Of a stretch of 64,000 bases of DNA, positions 32,991-42,772 are shown piece by piece. The notes under the pieces are model-generated. The model saw nothing but the letters and a program-made list of their open reading frames with translations. It searched no databases and was not told the DNA's origin. The stretch lies in NCBI RefSeq assembly GCF_001029105.3, contig NZ_CP011807.3, forward strand, positions 682,001 to 746,000, written 5' to 3'. The position numbers were made by a program, and so were the translations under genes. Position 1 is the first letter of the stretch, and each line of letters begins with the position of its first letter. Origin of the DNA: Pandoraea faecigallinarum. GTDB taxonomy: Bacteria; Pseudomonadota; Gammaproteobacteria; Burkholderiales; Burkholderiaceae.

Positions 32991-34094
32991 ATGCAATTTG
33001 AAACGAACGGCAGCGCGCCCCGGCGTCTGCATCATCTGTTGACACGATGGATTATCGGCGCCTGGATAGTCGCGATGATGGCGGCGTGTGCCAACCAGAC
33101 GACGGCGCCAGTGCCCGATGCGAGCCGTAATACGCCCGCGGCGTACGCTACAGGGTCCTCGGCCTCAGTGTTGCCGTCGTGGCGGGACGGCAGCGCGCGC
33201 CATGCGATTCTGACGTTCATCGCGAACGTCACGCGCGAGGGTTCTGCAACGTTTGTACCGCCCGAAGCCCGGATTGCCGTATTCGATAACGACGGGACGC
33301 TCTGGAGCGAACAACCTGCCCCGTTCCAGTTGCTGTTCATGATCGATCGATTGAAAGCGGCCGCCCCGGCGCATCCCGAGTGGCAACGCAGTTCGGCGTT
33401 CAGGGCGTTAATGGCCCACGACGTTTCGGCGCTGTCAGAGCACAGAAAAGAACTGCTGCAAATGCTCTCTGTTGCAAATAGTTCAATGACGACGGATGAA
33501 TACGATCAATCGATTCGCTCGTGGCTGACCAGCGCGACACATCCAACGCTTCACCGGCCGTATACGGAGCTTGTGTATCAGCCGCAACTTGAACTGCTTG
33601 ATTTACTACGGGCAAATGGATTTCAGGTATGGATTGTCTCTGGCGGTACTGCGGAATTCATGCGCACGTGGGTCACCGAGGCTTACGGAATTCCGCCGGA
33701 TCGAGTCGTCGGGACTCAGGAAAAGCTAACGTACGAGATGCGCAATGGGAAGGGCGTGCTGGTGCGCCACCCCGGTTTTGATTTTGTCGACGACGGCGCG
33801 GGCAAGCCGGTTGGAATTTTCCGTGCAATCGGCCGGAGGCCCATCCTCGCGTTCGGTAATTCCGACGGCGATCGGGAAATGCTTGAATACACAGCCACCG
33901 GACCCGGGCCGAGCCTCGCACTTCTCGTTCATCACGACGACGCCGAGCGTGAATTCGCTTACGACCGGAAATCGTCGTTGGCACGCCTCGACAAGGCGTG
34001 GAACGAAGCCGTTGAACGTGGATGGGTCGTCGTCAGCATGAAGCGGGATTGGGCGGCGATATATCCGATGCCGAAGTCTGCTTTGGCGAAATAA
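32991..34094 (+). CDS. HAD-family hydrolase, predicted lipoprotein
   Basis: A 367-residue phosphatase-like protein of the haloacid dehalogenase superfamily. The ATG at 32991 has GAGGGAAACC upstream. A hydrophobic segment ends in a lipobox MAAC with Cys33, so the protein is predicted to be anchored as a lipoprotein facing the periplasm. Motif I is FDNDGTLW, with Asp99 as nucleophile and Asp101 as acid/base; motif II is VSGGT and motif IV is GNSDGDREM. Cap helices lie between motifs I and II. An exported HAD lipoprotein is a recurring partner of DUF2092/MscS-type stress clusters in Burkholderiales, as far as I recall. The substrate is unknown. Copy D lies upstream. Confidence 0.82.
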   Translation: MQFETNGSAPRRLHHLLTRWIIGAWIVAMMAACANQTTAPVPDASRNTPAAYATGSSASVLPSWRDGSARHAILTFIANVTREGSATFVPPEARIAVFDNDGTLWSEQPAPFQLLFMIDRLKAAAPAHPEWQRSSAFRALMAHDVSALSEHRKELLQMLSVANSSMTTDEYDQSIRSWLTSATHPTLHRPYTELVYQPQLELLDLLRANGFQVWIVSGGTAEFMRTWVTEAYGIPPDRVVGTQEKLTYEMRNGKGVLVRHPGFDFVDDGAGKPVGIFRAIGRRPILAFGNSDGDREMLEYTATGPGPSLALLVHHDDAEREFAYDRKSSLARLDKAWNEAVERGWVVVSMKRDWAAIYPMPKSALAK

Positions 34095-34415
34095 CCCGGG
34101 AAAAGGTCCGGCGCGAAGTCAATCCCTCTGATCGAGCGCATGCCATCACCTGATCGCGGAAGAACAGGCCATATATATCCGACGGGATAAAGTGCAAGAT
34201 ATCGATGACGTAATAGGCGAGCAACCGGTGGCGTGGTTCGAGACACGAGTGCCGCCCCAATCAGCACCTGCACGTGCCGAATCGGCACGAAGCGGCATTT
34301 TCCGCCGCCTACACTCCGCTTCCTGAGACTGGCAGATGGTCCCGGCGCGCCGCCCTGGCGTTTGCGGGACGTCCATACATCGACTTTCAACGCCAGCGAT
34401 CTAGAGGAGCACGGA
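34095..34415. other. Intergenic region before the MFS/aspartoacylase operon
   Basis: A 321-bp gap. It contains a perfect 17-base palindrome (34273-34289) and should hold the promoter of the MFS operon. On the minus strand one frame over about 34110-34230 reads like protein (LLAYYVIDILHFIPSD), but it has no recognisable family or ribosome site, so no gene is called. Confidence 0.5.
34273..34289. promoter_or_regulatory. Perfect 17-base palindrome upstream of the MFS operon
   Basis: CGTGCCGA and TCGGCACG flank a single central A, 127 bases before the MFS start. This is a typical size for a dimeric repressor site. The regulator is not adjacent, so function is inferred from position only. Confidence 0.45.
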
Positions 34416-35762
34416 ATGACCGGTAACACCAAGCCCCACAACCCGTGGCGGGAAATCTGCGCCGCGAGTATCGGCAACGCACTCGAATTCTACGATCTGC
34501 TGATCTATGGCTACTTCGCCATCGTCATCGGTCAGTTGTTCTTTCCCGCGCACGACGCCACCACGTCGCTGCTGCTCTCCGTGGGCACGTTCGGCATTTC
34601 GTTCGTCACGCGCCCGCTCGGCTCGATCATTCTCGGCAGCTACGCCGACCGTGCCGGCCGTAAGGCATCGCTCACCGTGTCGATTGGCTTGATGATGGTC
34701 GGTACGGCCATGATCGCGTTTGCTCCGACCTACGAACAGATCGGCATTCTGTCGCCGCTGATGATCATCGTCGCGCGTATGCTGCAAGGCTTTTCGACCG
34801 GCGGCGAGTTCGGCGCCGCCACGGCATTCATGGTCGAGCACGCCGACGCCAAGCGTCGCGGCTTCTTCGCCAGCTGGCAGATGTCCACGCAAGGCCTGGC
34901 GACGGTGCTCGCCGCAGGTGTCTCGGCGCTGCTGAGCCTGTTGCTCACCGCCGATCAACTGAGCGCGTGGGGCTGGCGTGTCGCCTTCGCGGTGGGCCTG
35001 CTCATCGGTCCGGTCGGCCTGTACATTCGCCGCAATATCGACGAAACCGCCGACTTCAAGAAGCTCGGCGAAAAACAGCGCGAGAAGTCGCCGCTGCGCG
35101 AAGTCTTCGGGCGCGACCGCGTCAACATGTTGCTCGGCGCAGGCGTCGTGGCCGCTGCCACGGCATTCAACTACGTTCACAAGCTCTACATGCCGACGTA
35201 CGCCGTCAAGCAACTGCATATCCCGGCGACGTCGTCGTTCATCGGCGCCGTCGTGACCGGCATGATGCTCATGATCGCCGCGCCGGTCGTGGGCCATCTG
35301 TCCGATCGCTTCGGCCGTATTCGCGTGATGCTGTGGGCGCTCGTCGCCGTGGGCGTGACGACGTATCCCCTGTTCGTGCTGCTCAACCGCCATCCGACAT
35401 TCCAGACGTTGCTGATGGTGCAGGCGCTCGTGGGTCTGCTCATCGCCGTGAGCCTGGCACCCCTGCCCGCGCTGCTGGCCGACATCTTCCCGACGAGCAA
35501 GCGCGGCACGGGGCTGGCGCTGTCCTACAACTTCTCGGTGACGCTCTTCGGCGGCTTCGCCCCGCTGATCGTGACCTGGCTGATCGACGACACGCAGAAC
35601 AAGCTCGCACCGAGCTTCTACGTGATGGCGACGGCCGTGCTCAGTATCGCCGCCGTGACGGCGCTCGCCCGCCGCGTGCGGGCCGGCAAGATCGCTGGCG
35701 TTACCGGCACTCCCGGCCCGGCCGGCACTACGCACGGCACGCCGCGCGCCACGAAGGCCTGA
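34416..35762 (+). CDS. MFS transporter, metabolite:H+ symporter (MHS) type
   Basis: A 448-residue transporter with about 12 membrane segments. The first helix contains SIGNALEFYDLLIYGYF, matching the MHS signature; the loop RPLGSIILGSYADRAGRK is the major-facilitator motif between helices 2 and 3. AGAGGAGC lies just upstream of the ATG. MHS proteins import carboxylates such as citrate, tricarballylate or related acids with protons. The gene is followed 137 bp later by an aspartoacylase-family hydrolase, suggesting import and cleavage of an N-acyl amino acid or a related acid. The operator-like palindrome at 34273-34289 lies upstream. Confidence 0.9.
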   Translation: MTGNTKPHNPWREICAASIGNALEFYDLLIYGYFAIVIGQLFFPAHDATTSLLLSVGTFGISFVTRPLGSIILGSYADRAGRKASLTVSIGLMMVGTAMIAFAPTYEQIGILSPLMIIVARMLQGFSTGGEFGAATAFMVEHADAKRRGFFASWQMSTQGLATVLAAGVSALLSLLLTADQLSAWGWRVAFAVGLLIGPVGLYIRRNIDETADFKKLGEKQREKSPLREVFGRDRVNMLLGAGVVAAATAFNYVHKLYMPTYAVKQLHIPATSSFIGAVVTGMMLMIAAPVVGHLSDRFGRIRVMLWALVAVGVTTYPLFVLLNRHPTFQTLLMVQALVGLLIAVSLAPLPALLADIFPTSKRGTGLALSYNFSVTLFGGFAPLIVTWLIDDTQNKLAPSFYVMATAVLSIAAVTALARRVRAGKIAGVTGTPGPAGTTHGTPRATKA

Positions 35763-35899
35763 TGACGGCCTGATGACGGCTGGAAGGCCGCCCGTTCCCA
35801 ACCCCCATGCACTGATTCGAGCCGCAACGACGACGTCCGCATTTCCCCTTGCGCGACGTCGTCTCTTTTTTCCTGCGGCATCTCTGCGGAGCCTTATCC

Positions 35900-36880
35900 A
35901 TGACCACGCTCGAAGCGATCCGCGCCGCCTTGCCGGCGTACCCCATCGAAGTCTCGTTTCCCGATATCACCCGCTGGCGCGAAGGCAATACGGGCGTCGA
36001 CTATCTGCACACGTTCGATAGCGGCAAGCCCGGCAAGCACGTGATGATTCTCGCGCTCACTCACGGCAACGAAGTGAGCGGCGCCATCGCGGTCGATGCG
36101 CTGTTGTCTTCGGGGCTGCGGCCCGTGTCCGGACGCCTGTCGCTCGGTTTCGGCAACGTCGGGGCGTACGAGGCGTTCAGCGCGCAGAATGCCGACGCCA
36201 CGCGCTTTCTCGACGAAGACATGAACCGCGTGTGGACGGTGTCGACGCTCGACGGCGACCGCCAGAGCCGCGAACTCACGCGTGCGCGCGTCATGCGCCC
36301 GTTCATCGATACGGTAGATCTACTGCTCGATATTCACTCGATGCACGAAGCGTCGGCGCCGCTGATGATGACCGGGCCGCTCGAAAAGGCGATTGCACTG
36401 GCAGCCGAACTGGGAACGCCGGAACACGTCATCATCGACAAGGGCCATGCCAACGGCACACGCCTGCGCGATTACGGCGGCTTCGGCGATCCGGCCAGTC
36501 CGAGGAATGCGCTGCTCATCGAAACGGGACAGCACTTTGCCGCAAGTGCGCGTGACGTAGCGCTCGACAGTACGGCTCGCTTCCTGCTGCATGCGGGGGT
36601 CGTGACCGAGGCAGCTGTCGCTGCGTTCCTCACGCAGACGCCGGTGCGCCAGAAATTCGTCGAAATCACGCAGCCGGTCGTGGCGCGCTCGATGGACTTC
36701 CGCTTCTCGCAGCCCTTCACCGGCCTGGAAGTCATCGAGAAGGCCGGCACCGAGATCGCGCGCGATGGCGACGAGGTAATCGTCACGCCGTACGACAACT
36801 GCGTGATCGTGCAGCCTTCGATGCGTCATCTGGGCGTGAACGTAACGATGATGCGGCTCGGCCGTTTGCTGGATCGCTGA
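35900..36880 (+). CDS. Succinylglutamate desuccinylase / aspartoacylase family hydrolase
   Basis: A 326-residue zinc hydrolase of the AstE/AspA superfamily (M14-like). Zinc ligands appear as His55 and Glu58 in LTHGNEVSG and a later His in DIHSMHE. It should deacylate an N-acyl amino acid or a similar amide in the cytosol. The start MTTLEAIRAA is supported by position; the earlier in-frame start adds a Phe-rich stretch without a site. It is downstream of the MHS transporter on the same strand and ends 28 bp from the convergent GntP-like gene. Together with the DUF2817 protein at 11916-13022, this is the second M14-like hydrolase in the window. Confidence 0.85.
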   Translation: MTTLEAIRAALPAYPIEVSFPDITRWREGNTGVDYLHTFDSGKPGKHVMILALTHGNEVSGAIAVDALLSSGLRPVSGRLSLGFGNVGAYEAFSAQNADATRFLDEDMNRVWTVSTLDGDRQSRELTRARVMRPFIDTVDLLLDIHSMHEASAPLMMTGPLEKAIALAAELGTPEHVIIDKGHANGTRLRDYGGFGDPASPRNALLIETGQHFAASARDVALDSTARFLLHAGVVTEAAVAAFLTQTPVRQKFVEITQPVVARSMDFRFSQPFTGLEVIEKAGTEIARDGDEVIVTPYDNCVIVQPSMRHLGVNVTMMRLGRLLDR

Positions 36881-36908
36881 GCGGGCCGGACGCGGCGTAC
36901 CGCCGCGC

Positions 36909-38357
36909 TCAGAACGTCCCCAGCAGCGAGCCCACGACGATCACTGCAACGAGGGCGATCAGCGCGCTTACGATGCTCGTCATGACGATGTCGAGATAGC
37001 TCTCGCGGTGCGTACTGCCGCACACGGCCAGCAAGGTGACGACCGCGCCGTTGTGCGGCAGGCTATCGAGCGTGCCCGAGGCGATGACCGCCACGCGGTG
37101 CATGAGCGCGGGATCGATGCCGTGTTGTGCGGCGAGGCTGACGTAGGCGGGCCCGAGCGCGTCCAGCGCAATGGTTAGCCCGCCCGAGGCCGAGCCGGTG
37201 ATGGCGGCCAGCAAATTCGCGGAGAGTGCGAGCGAGACGAGCGGCCCGCCGTCGATGGAGAGTACCCAGTCGCGCACCACTTCGAAGCCCGGCAGCGCGG
37301 CGATCACCCCGCCATAACCGACGAGACTTGCCGTACACATGATCGGCAACACGGACGCGTTGGCGCCAGCGTCCATGGTCTTGCGAAGCGCGGGCAGACG
37401 CCGCCATTGCAGCGCTACGAGTACGAGAATGGCGCTTGCCAGCGCCACGCAAACGCCCCATACGCCCGCCACGCTCTGCAACGTGATGCCGCCCCATTCC
37501 GGCTGCGCGAGGAAGCTGGCGTCCAGCCGTGGAAAAACGATCACGTTCATCACGAAATTGCCCGCGATCACGACGAGCAGCGGCAGGGCGGCGGTGACGA
37601 TGCCGGGCAACACGTCGTTGCGATGGCCTTGTTCGATCTCCGCCGGATCGAACTCGCGCGCGACACTGGCGCGTTCGCGCACGACCGTCGGGTCGGGCGC
37701 CTTGTCCCAGACTTCCTGCTCGGCGTAACCGTGCCCGGCGTGACGCGCCTGTGCCTCGCGCCACGACAGCCACCACAGACCTGTGCCCAGCATGATCGCC
37801 GACGCCATCAATCCCAAACCCGGCGCGGCGAACGGCGTGGTGCCGAAGAAGGGCATCGGGATGGCGTTCTGAATGGCGGGCGTACCCGGCATGGCGGACA
37901 TCGTGAAGGTCGACGTTCCCAGGGCGATGGCGGCGGGCATCAATCGTACCGGGATGTTCGCTTCGCGAAAGAGCGCGTGCGCCATCGGTGCGAGTACGAA
38001 GAACGCCACGAAAAGGCTGACGCCCCCGTACGTGACGAGCGTACCGCCAAGCACCACGGCGAACATGGCGCGCCGCGCACCGAGCTTGTCGGTCAGGAAT
38101 GCGGCGATGGACCGGACTGCACCACTGTCTTCCATCAACTTGCCGAACAACGCACCGAGCAGGAACAAAGGGAAGAACTGAGCGACGAACCGCGCGGCGT
38201 TCTGCATGAACGTCTGGGTCCAGTGCGCGAGCATCGGCTCGCCCGAGAGCGCGGCCGCGAGCATGGCCGCGGCAGGGGCGAGCAACAGCACGCTCCACCC
38301 GCGATAGGCCAGCCAGACGAGAAGTGCGAGCCCGATCAGAATGCCGGCGAGCTCCAT
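36909..38357 (-). CDS. GntP-family-like permease
   Basis: A 482-residue integral membrane protein with about 12 helices. The segments GALFGKLMEDSGAVRSIAAF and SLPHNGAVVTLLAVCG, and the SGSASGGL-like motif (TGSASGGLTIALDAL), are characteristic of the GntP/DsdX/beta-hydroxybutyrate permease family. It probably imports a hydroxy acid such as gluconate or 3-hydroxybutyrate by proton symport. The ATG abuts the stop of the patatin gene without a gap, so translation is coupled. A pairing of a lipase and a hydroxy-acid permease could serve use of polyhydroxyalkanoate or lipid-derived acids; this is inference. Confidence 0.85.
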   Translation of the reverse strand: MELAGILIGLALLVWLAYRGWSVLLLAPAAAMLAAALSGEPMLAHWTQTFMQNAARFVAQFFPLFLLGALFGKLMEDSGAVRSIAAFLTDKLGARRAMFAVVLGGTLVTYGGVSLFVAFFVLAPMAHALFREANIPVRLMPAAIALGTSTFTMSAMPGTPAIQNAIPMPFFGTTPFAAPGLGLMASAIMLGTGLWWLSWREAQARHAGHGYAEQEVWDKAPDPTVVRERASVAREFDPAEIEQGHRNDVLPGIVTAALPLLVVIAGNFVMNVIVFPRLDASFLAQPEWGGITLQSVAGVWGVCVALASAILVLVALQWRRLPALRKTMDAGANASVLPIMCTASLVGYGGVIAALPGFEVVRDWVLSIDGGPLVSLALSANLLAAITGSASGGLTIALDALGPAYVSLAAQHGIDPALMHRVAVIASGTLDSLPHNGAVVTLLAVCGSTHRESYLDIVMTSIVSALIALVAVIVVGSLLGTF

Positions 38358-39566
38358 TCAGGGCGCCTCCTGCAACGGGTCGAGGTCAAGCGAGGAGCGA
38401 TGGCCGAGGTCGGCGCCGTGGGCGTGGAGGAAAGCGTCCGCACAGCGGCGCCCCTCGTCGCGCAACATCACGAGGAAGTCCCATTCGGCCGAGAGCTTGG
38501 ACGAGTAGCCGAGCGTCGTCATCAAGTCGCTCGCGATCCGGTGCATCCGCATTTGCGCCCAACGCCGGCCTTCGTCGCTGCCGGCGTCCACCACCTGACG
38601 CAGTACCGCGATCATCCGCAATTCCTTGAGCAGCGTGGCGTTGAACGAGACTTCGTTGACGCGGTTCAGAATCTCTCGCGCCGAGCGCGGCACTTCGTTG
38701 CGCTCGACCGGGTTCACCTGCACGAGGATGGTGTCGCACGACGCGGTCTCGCGCACCAGCGGCGTGATCGACGGATTGCCTGCGTAGCCACCGTCCCAAT
38801 AGGGTTCGCCGTCGATGTCGATGGCGCGGTAGAGCATGGGCAGGCAGGCCGACGCGAGCAGGACATCCGGCGTGATCTCCGCGTTGCGGAACACGCGGCC
38901 GCGTCCCGTATGCACGTTCGTTGCGGTAATGAAGAGCTGGATGGGAGAGTCGTCGGAGGCGCTGGAAATGCCGTCGAAATCGATGTGATCGGCCAGCAAA
39001 CGACGCAGCGGATTGAATTCGAGCGGGGCCAGATCATAGGGCGACACGACGCGTGCCGCCAGATCGAAAAACATGAAGAACGGTGAGTTATCGAGCGACC
39101 AGCGGCCAAGCACGATGTCGAGCGGGGTGCGTCGCAAGGGACTGAACCGCCCGGCGTGAGCCACGTCTCGCCAGAACTGTTCGAGCGCGCCGCGCGCGGC
39201 GTCGGGGCCGCCGCGGGCGTAGCCGGTAGCGAGTACGGCCGCGTTCATGGCCCCGGCGGACGTGCCGGAGATGCCTTCGATGTGGAAGGGCGCGTTGGCG
39301 GTGTCGTGGGAGATCGCTTCAAGCAGTCGGTCCAGCACGCCCCACGTGAACGCACCGTGCGCGCCGCCGCCTTGCAGCGCGAGGTCGACGGGGAGCGTAG
39401 TGCGACCGGTCGCGCTGGCGCGGGTCGACGCGCGAGTGGCGCGGGCGGTTTTGGCGCGGCCGACGGCGCTGGCAGTGCTGCCGGCGCGTGCGGGCCGATG
39501 CATCGACTTAGTCGGTCTGGTCGATTGCGTCGATTGCGCCCGTTGGGTGGATGGCGAGCGTGGCAT
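38358..39566 (-). CDS. Patatin-like phospholipase
   Basis: A 402-residue serine hydrolase with the patatin catalytic dyad. The oxyanion motif is LALQGGGAHGAF, the nucleophile Ser lies in GTSAG, and the catalytic Asp is in DGGYAGNP. The N-terminus is a low-complexity Ser/Thr/Arg/Ala-rich leader without an obvious signal peptide. The start ATG (39564-39566) has GAGGGATC at good spacing; the GTG at 39590 is less likely. It should cleave acyl esters of membrane or storage lipids. It is coupled with the GntP-like permease. Confidence 0.88.
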   Translation of the reverse strand: MPRSPSTQRAQSTQSTRPTKSMHRPARAGSTASAVGRAKTARATRASTRASATGRTTLPVDLALQGGGAHGAFTWGVLDRLLEAISHDTANAPFHIEGISGTSAGAMNAAVLATGYARGGPDAARGALEQFWRDVAHAGRFSPLRRTPLDIVLGRWSLDNSPFFMFFDLAARVVSPYDLAPLEFNPLRRLLADHIDFDGISSASDDSPIQLFITATNVHTGRGRVFRNAEITPDVLLASACLPMLYRAIDIDGEPYWDGGYAGNPSITPLVRETASCDTILVQVNPVERNEVPRSAREILNRVNEVSFNATLLKELRMIAVLRQVVDAGSDEGRRWAQMRMHRIASDLMTTLGYSSKLSAEWDFLVMLRDEGRRCADAFLHAHGADLGHRSSLDLDPLQEAP

Positions 39567-39795
39567 GATCCCTCGGCGATGCGGCGTCACGCAGGTAAGC
39601 GCGGGCCGCGGGGGTCGTTACGAGAGTACGGTTGCAGCAGGTACGCAGTTTGCGCTGCAACATAACCACTGTCTCAGATAAATATGAATTGGGCAACCTC
39701 ACGGGGAGCGAGGTTTTCGGATACGAACGCCCAGACCACAGGGTGGAACGCGGTACGCGCGAATCCGGTGGCGGCGGCCGCCACCCGGGCAAACG

Positions 39796-40224
39796 TCAGG
39801 CGGCGTGCGGAACCTGGGCGTTGTCGACATCGCTGGTATCGGCACCGCCCGCGCTGTCTTGCGACGGTTTGCCGCGACGCAAACTCAGCTGCGCGAGCAC
39901 ATCGGCGTGCTGATTGCCCCATCGGTACAGCATCTCGATCGGCTCGATGAACAACTCGCCGAGCGGGGTGAGCGAGTATTCGACCTTGGGCGGCACGACC
40001 GCGTAGACCTCGCGGTGGATCAGCCCGTCACGCTCAAGCTCGCGCAACGTTTGCGTAAGCATCTTCTTGGAGATCCCGGGCAACCGGCGTTGCAACTCAC
40101 CGGTACGCGTCGTGCCGCACTGCAAGGCGTAGAGCACCATGCTCGTCCACTTCACGCTGAAGAGCTCCAGCACGCGACGCGGCACGCAGGTTTCCTCGAA
40201 GACGAAAGGTTCGGGTTTGCTCAT
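39796..40224 (-). CDS. HxlR-family transcriptional regulator, divergent from a monooxygenase
   Basis: A 142-residue HxlR regulator. The conserved N-terminal Cys is in EETCVPRRVLELF, followed by KWTSMVLYALQCGTTRTGEL and the recognition helix region SKKMLTQTLRELERDGLI. A longer C-terminal tail than usual follows (about 35 residues, Asp/Ser-rich). The ATG at 40222-40224 is chosen over a TTG at 40248. It is divergent from the luciferase-like monooxygenase gene, with an inverted repeat in the 155-bp gap, so it probably controls that gene in response to electrophiles or quinones. Confidence 0.88.
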   Translation of the reverse strand: MSKPEPFVFEETCVPRRVLELFSVKWTSMVLYALQCGTTRTGELQRRLPGISKKMLTQTLRELERDGLIHREVYAVVPPKVEYSLTPLGELFIEPIEMLYRWGNQHADVLAQLSLRRGKPSQDSAGGADTSDVDNAQVPHAA

Positions 40225-40279
40225 GGTAACCAAATGGTGACTATTCAACTAAAAGGTGCCTACTGGGGGTTTTGACCCT

Positions 40280-40301
40280 TCGTCACTATACTTTGTGACG
40301 A
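40280..40301. promoter_or_regulatory. Inverted repeat between HxlR and the monooxygenase gene
   Basis: TCGTCAC (40280-40286) and GTGACGA (40295-40301) form perfect 7-bp arms with an 8-base spacer containing TATACT, a -10-like hexamer. It lies in the divergent gap and fits an HxlR operator placed over a promoter. Assignment is inference. Confidence 0.5.
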
Positions 40302-40379
40302 TAGTGCGCGTCACCCCACGAGCGTGAGCTTCCAGACATCGAACGGGGATTCGCCGCGCGCGAGCAAACGGAGAACCCA

Positions 40380-41387
40380 ATGAGCAGTTTGTCGAAAACA
40401 GCCATCTCGATGCTGGATCTGGTGCCGGTGCGCGCCGGCGGTACGGTGGCTGAGGCCCTGAAGCAGTCCACCGAACTGGCCCAGCACGTCGAACGTCTGG
40501 GCTTCACGCGATTCTGGCTGGCAGAACACCACAATATGGATGGCATCGCGAGTTCCGCGACCTCGCTACTGATCGGTCATGTGGCAGGCAAGACGTCGCG
40601 CATTCGCGTGGGCTCGGGGGGCGTGATGCTGCCCAACCATCCGCCGTTGGTCATTGCAGAGCAATTCGGCACGCTCGCCGCCCTGTACCCGGGACGCATC
40701 GATCTCGGACTGGGGCGCGCACCGGGCGCCGATCAGGCGACAATGCGCGCGCTGCGCCGCGATCGTCTGGGCAGTGGCGACGACTTCCCCGAACAGGTCG
40801 CCGAACTGCGGGCATTGCTTGCACCGGCACAACCGGGGCAGCGACTCGTCGCCACTCCTGGTGCGGGAAGCGATATTCCCGTGTGGCTGCTCGGCTCATC
40901 GCTTTACTCTGCGCAACTCGCCGCGCATCTCGGCTTGCCGTACGCGTTCGCTTCGCACTTCGCGCCGCGTTTTCTGTTCGACGCGATCCGCATCTACCGT
41001 GAGCTTTTCCGTGCGTCGGCCGTCCTCGACAAGCCATACGTGATGGTCGGCGCACCGGTCATTGCCGCGCCAACGGATGAAGAGGCCGCGTTCCTCGCAA
41101 CCTCGTCGCAGCAGAAAATCCTGGCGCTCATGCGCGGGCAAAGTCTCAAGCTGCAACCGCCGGTCAACGACATGGACGAACGCTGGGACCCCGCGGAGCA
41201 GCATTCCGTGGAAGCCTTCCTCGGGGTCGCCGTCGTGGGCGGGCCGGAGCGTATCAAGGCAGGTTTGTCGGATCTTGTCGAGCGCACGCAGGCCGACGAA
41301 TTGATGCTCGTCACCGACATCTACGATCCGGCACTGCGCCTGCGCTCGTGCGACATTGTGGCGTCCGTCTGCCTGTCGTCGCGCTAA
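40380..41387 (+). CDS. LLM-class flavin-dependent monooxygenase (luciferase-like)
   Basis: A 335-residue TIM-barrel flavoprotein of the bacterial luciferase-like family. The N-terminal [18 protein letters not shown] and the [21 protein letters not shown] segment are hallmarks of the LLM group that share the alkanal/quinone-type fold. It should use reduced FMN and oxygen to oxidise a small organic compound, often in efflux/detoxification contexts under HxlR control. GGAGAA lies before the ATG. The 3' end overlaps the convergent flavoprotein gene by 4 bases, so transcripts may interfere. Confidence 0.88.
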   Translation: MSSLSKTAISMLDLVPVRAGGTVAEALKQSTELAQHVERLGFTRFWLAEHHNMDGIASSATSLLIGHVAGKTSRIRVGSGGVMLPNHPPLVIAEQFGTLAALYPGRIDLGLGRAPGADQATMRALRRDRLGSGDDFPEQVAELRALLAPAQPGQRLVATPGAGSDIPVWLLGSSLYSAQLAAHLGLPYAFASHFAPRFLFDAIRIYRELFRASAVLDKPYVMVGAPVIAAPTDEEAAFLATSSQQKILALMRGQSLKLQPPVNDMDERWDPAEQHSVEAFLGVAVVGGPERIKAGLSDLVERTQADELMLVTDIYDPALRLRSCDIVASVCLSSR

Positions 41388-42652
41388 CGGAACCGGCCGA
41401 TGGAGAACGGCGAGAGGTCAAGTGTGGGCCGGTCGCCGTTCACGAGCCCGGCGATGGTGCGTCCGGTTGATGCGGCCGCTGTCAGCCCGACATGGCCGTG
41501 CCCGAAGGCATAGAAGGCGTTGGGCACCTTCGACGCCGCGCCGAGCACCGGCAGCGAGTCCGGCGTGCTTGGACGAAAACCTTGCCAGCGCGCACCGTCC
41601 ACCGATTGCGTCGACTTCGCGCCTTGCACGGCCCCCGGAAACATCTTGTGAAGCTGCCGGATCAGCAGATCGGCGCGCCGCCAATTCGGCGGTGCCTGCA
41701 AACCTGCGAGTTCGACCGTGCCGGCACCGCGCAGACGGCCATTCATCGGCGTGGCAAACAATTTGCCCTCGGCCCACATCACCGGCCGTGACGGCATCTC
41801 GTCGGGCGTGGGAATCTCCACGTGATAGCCGCGCTCGGTATCGAAGACGATGCTGTCGCCGAGTTGCCGCACAAACGGCGCCGACCACGCGCCCGCCGCG
41901 ACGACAACGGCGCTTGCTGCTTCGCGCCCCTTGTCCGTATGCACGGCAACGGCTCGTACACCGTTGGTTTCAATCGCCGTGGCCGAGGCATCGACGACAC
42001 GACCGCCGCGCGCCACGACCTGAGTCGTCAGACGTGCCAGCAGCGCGCCGGGGTCGGACGTGTGCCCCGTCTCGCTGATGTAGCGCGCGCCGATGAAGTC
42101 GTTCGACAGCGTTGGCTCGAATTCGCGAAGCGCTCCCGCGTCCAGCGTTTCGATCTGCACGCCGTTCTCCCGGCGCAACGCCATTCCGCTTTCGTCGCCC
42201 GACATGCCGCTCTGGCTGGAATAGGCAATGAGATAACCCTTGCGTGTGACGAGATCGTTCGCGTTGGCGTCGTCGAGCAGCGGCTGATAGGCGTCGAGCG
42301 CCGGGCCGAGCAGGGCGCGCAGCGCGCGCGCCTGCGCGGAGACTCGTGCCGGTTGACTGGCCGCGACGAAGCGCAGGAGCCACGGCACCATGCGCGGAAG
42401 GTAACGCCAGCGCAGCACGAGAGGGCCGTCGGGTTGCATCAGCCAGCCAGGCACCTGCCAGAGCACGCCGGGCATGGCGATGGGCACGACCGAGGAACCG
42501 TTGATGCAACCGGCATTGCCAAGTGAGGCCGCCTGACGCGCCGACTGCCGGTCCACGACGGTGACGGTGTGTCCGGCACGCTGAAGATAGGCGGCGGTAC
42601 ACACGCCGACCAAACCGCCCCCGATAACGACGACGGGACGCGAATCGCTCAT
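41384..42652 (-). CDS. FAD-dependent oxidoreductase, D-amino-acid dehydrogenase-like
   Basis: A 422-residue DAO-family flavoprotein. The FAD-binding motif [13 protein letters not shown] begins at about residue 11, and the C-terminal segment [17 protein letters not shown] with FGHGHVGLT is typical of DadA-type dehydrogenases that oxidise D-amino acids and pass electrons to the respiratory chain. The start ATG (42650-42652) has an AGGA site. No typical signal peptide is present; DadA proteins are membrane-associated. The adjacent aldo/keto reductase gene is on the same strand 120 bp upstream, possibly unrelated. Whether the substrate is a D-amino acid or another amine is not proven. Confidence 0.8.
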   Translation of the reverse strand: MSDSRPVVVIGGGLVGVCTAAYLQRAGHTVTVVDRQSARQAASLGNAGCINGSSVVPIAMPGVLWQVPGWLMQPDGPLVLRWRYLPRMVPWLLRFVAASQPARVSAQARALRALLGPALDAYQPLLDDANANDLVTRKGYLIAYSSQSGMSGDESGMALRRENGVQIETLDAGALREFEPTLSNDFIGARYISETGHTSDPGALLARLTTQVVARGGRVVDASATAIETNGVRAVAVHTDKGREAASAVVVAAGAWSAPFVRQLGDSIVFDTERGYHVEIPTPDEMPSRPVMWAEGKLFATPMNGRLRGAGTVELAGLQAPPNWRRADLLIRQLHKMFPGAVQGAKSTQSVDGARWQGFRPSTPDSLPVLGAASKVPNAFYAFGHGHVGLTAAASTGRTIAGLVNGDRPTLDLSPFSIGRFR

Positions 42653-42772
42653 GAAGCCGTCCTGCAAGAAATCGAAAACGCCTAGTGTACTGCGGGACTG
42701 CGCCGTGCACATAAGGTGAGCGCTTGCATCATCGGCGAGCGCCTTCCCGGCGTGTCGTCGAACCCCTCGTCG

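Noticed and set aside
34110..34260. Protein-like minus-strand stretch (LLAYYVIDILHFIPSD) before the MFS operon
   Set aside because: It has no ribosome site, no recognised family and overlaps the probable promoter region; kept only as a note.
37407..39086. A 559-codon plus-strand frame across the GntP-like and patatin genes
   Set aside because: The opposite strand carries two recognised genes with catalytic motifs; this frame has low-complexity His/Arg/Gln content and no family match.
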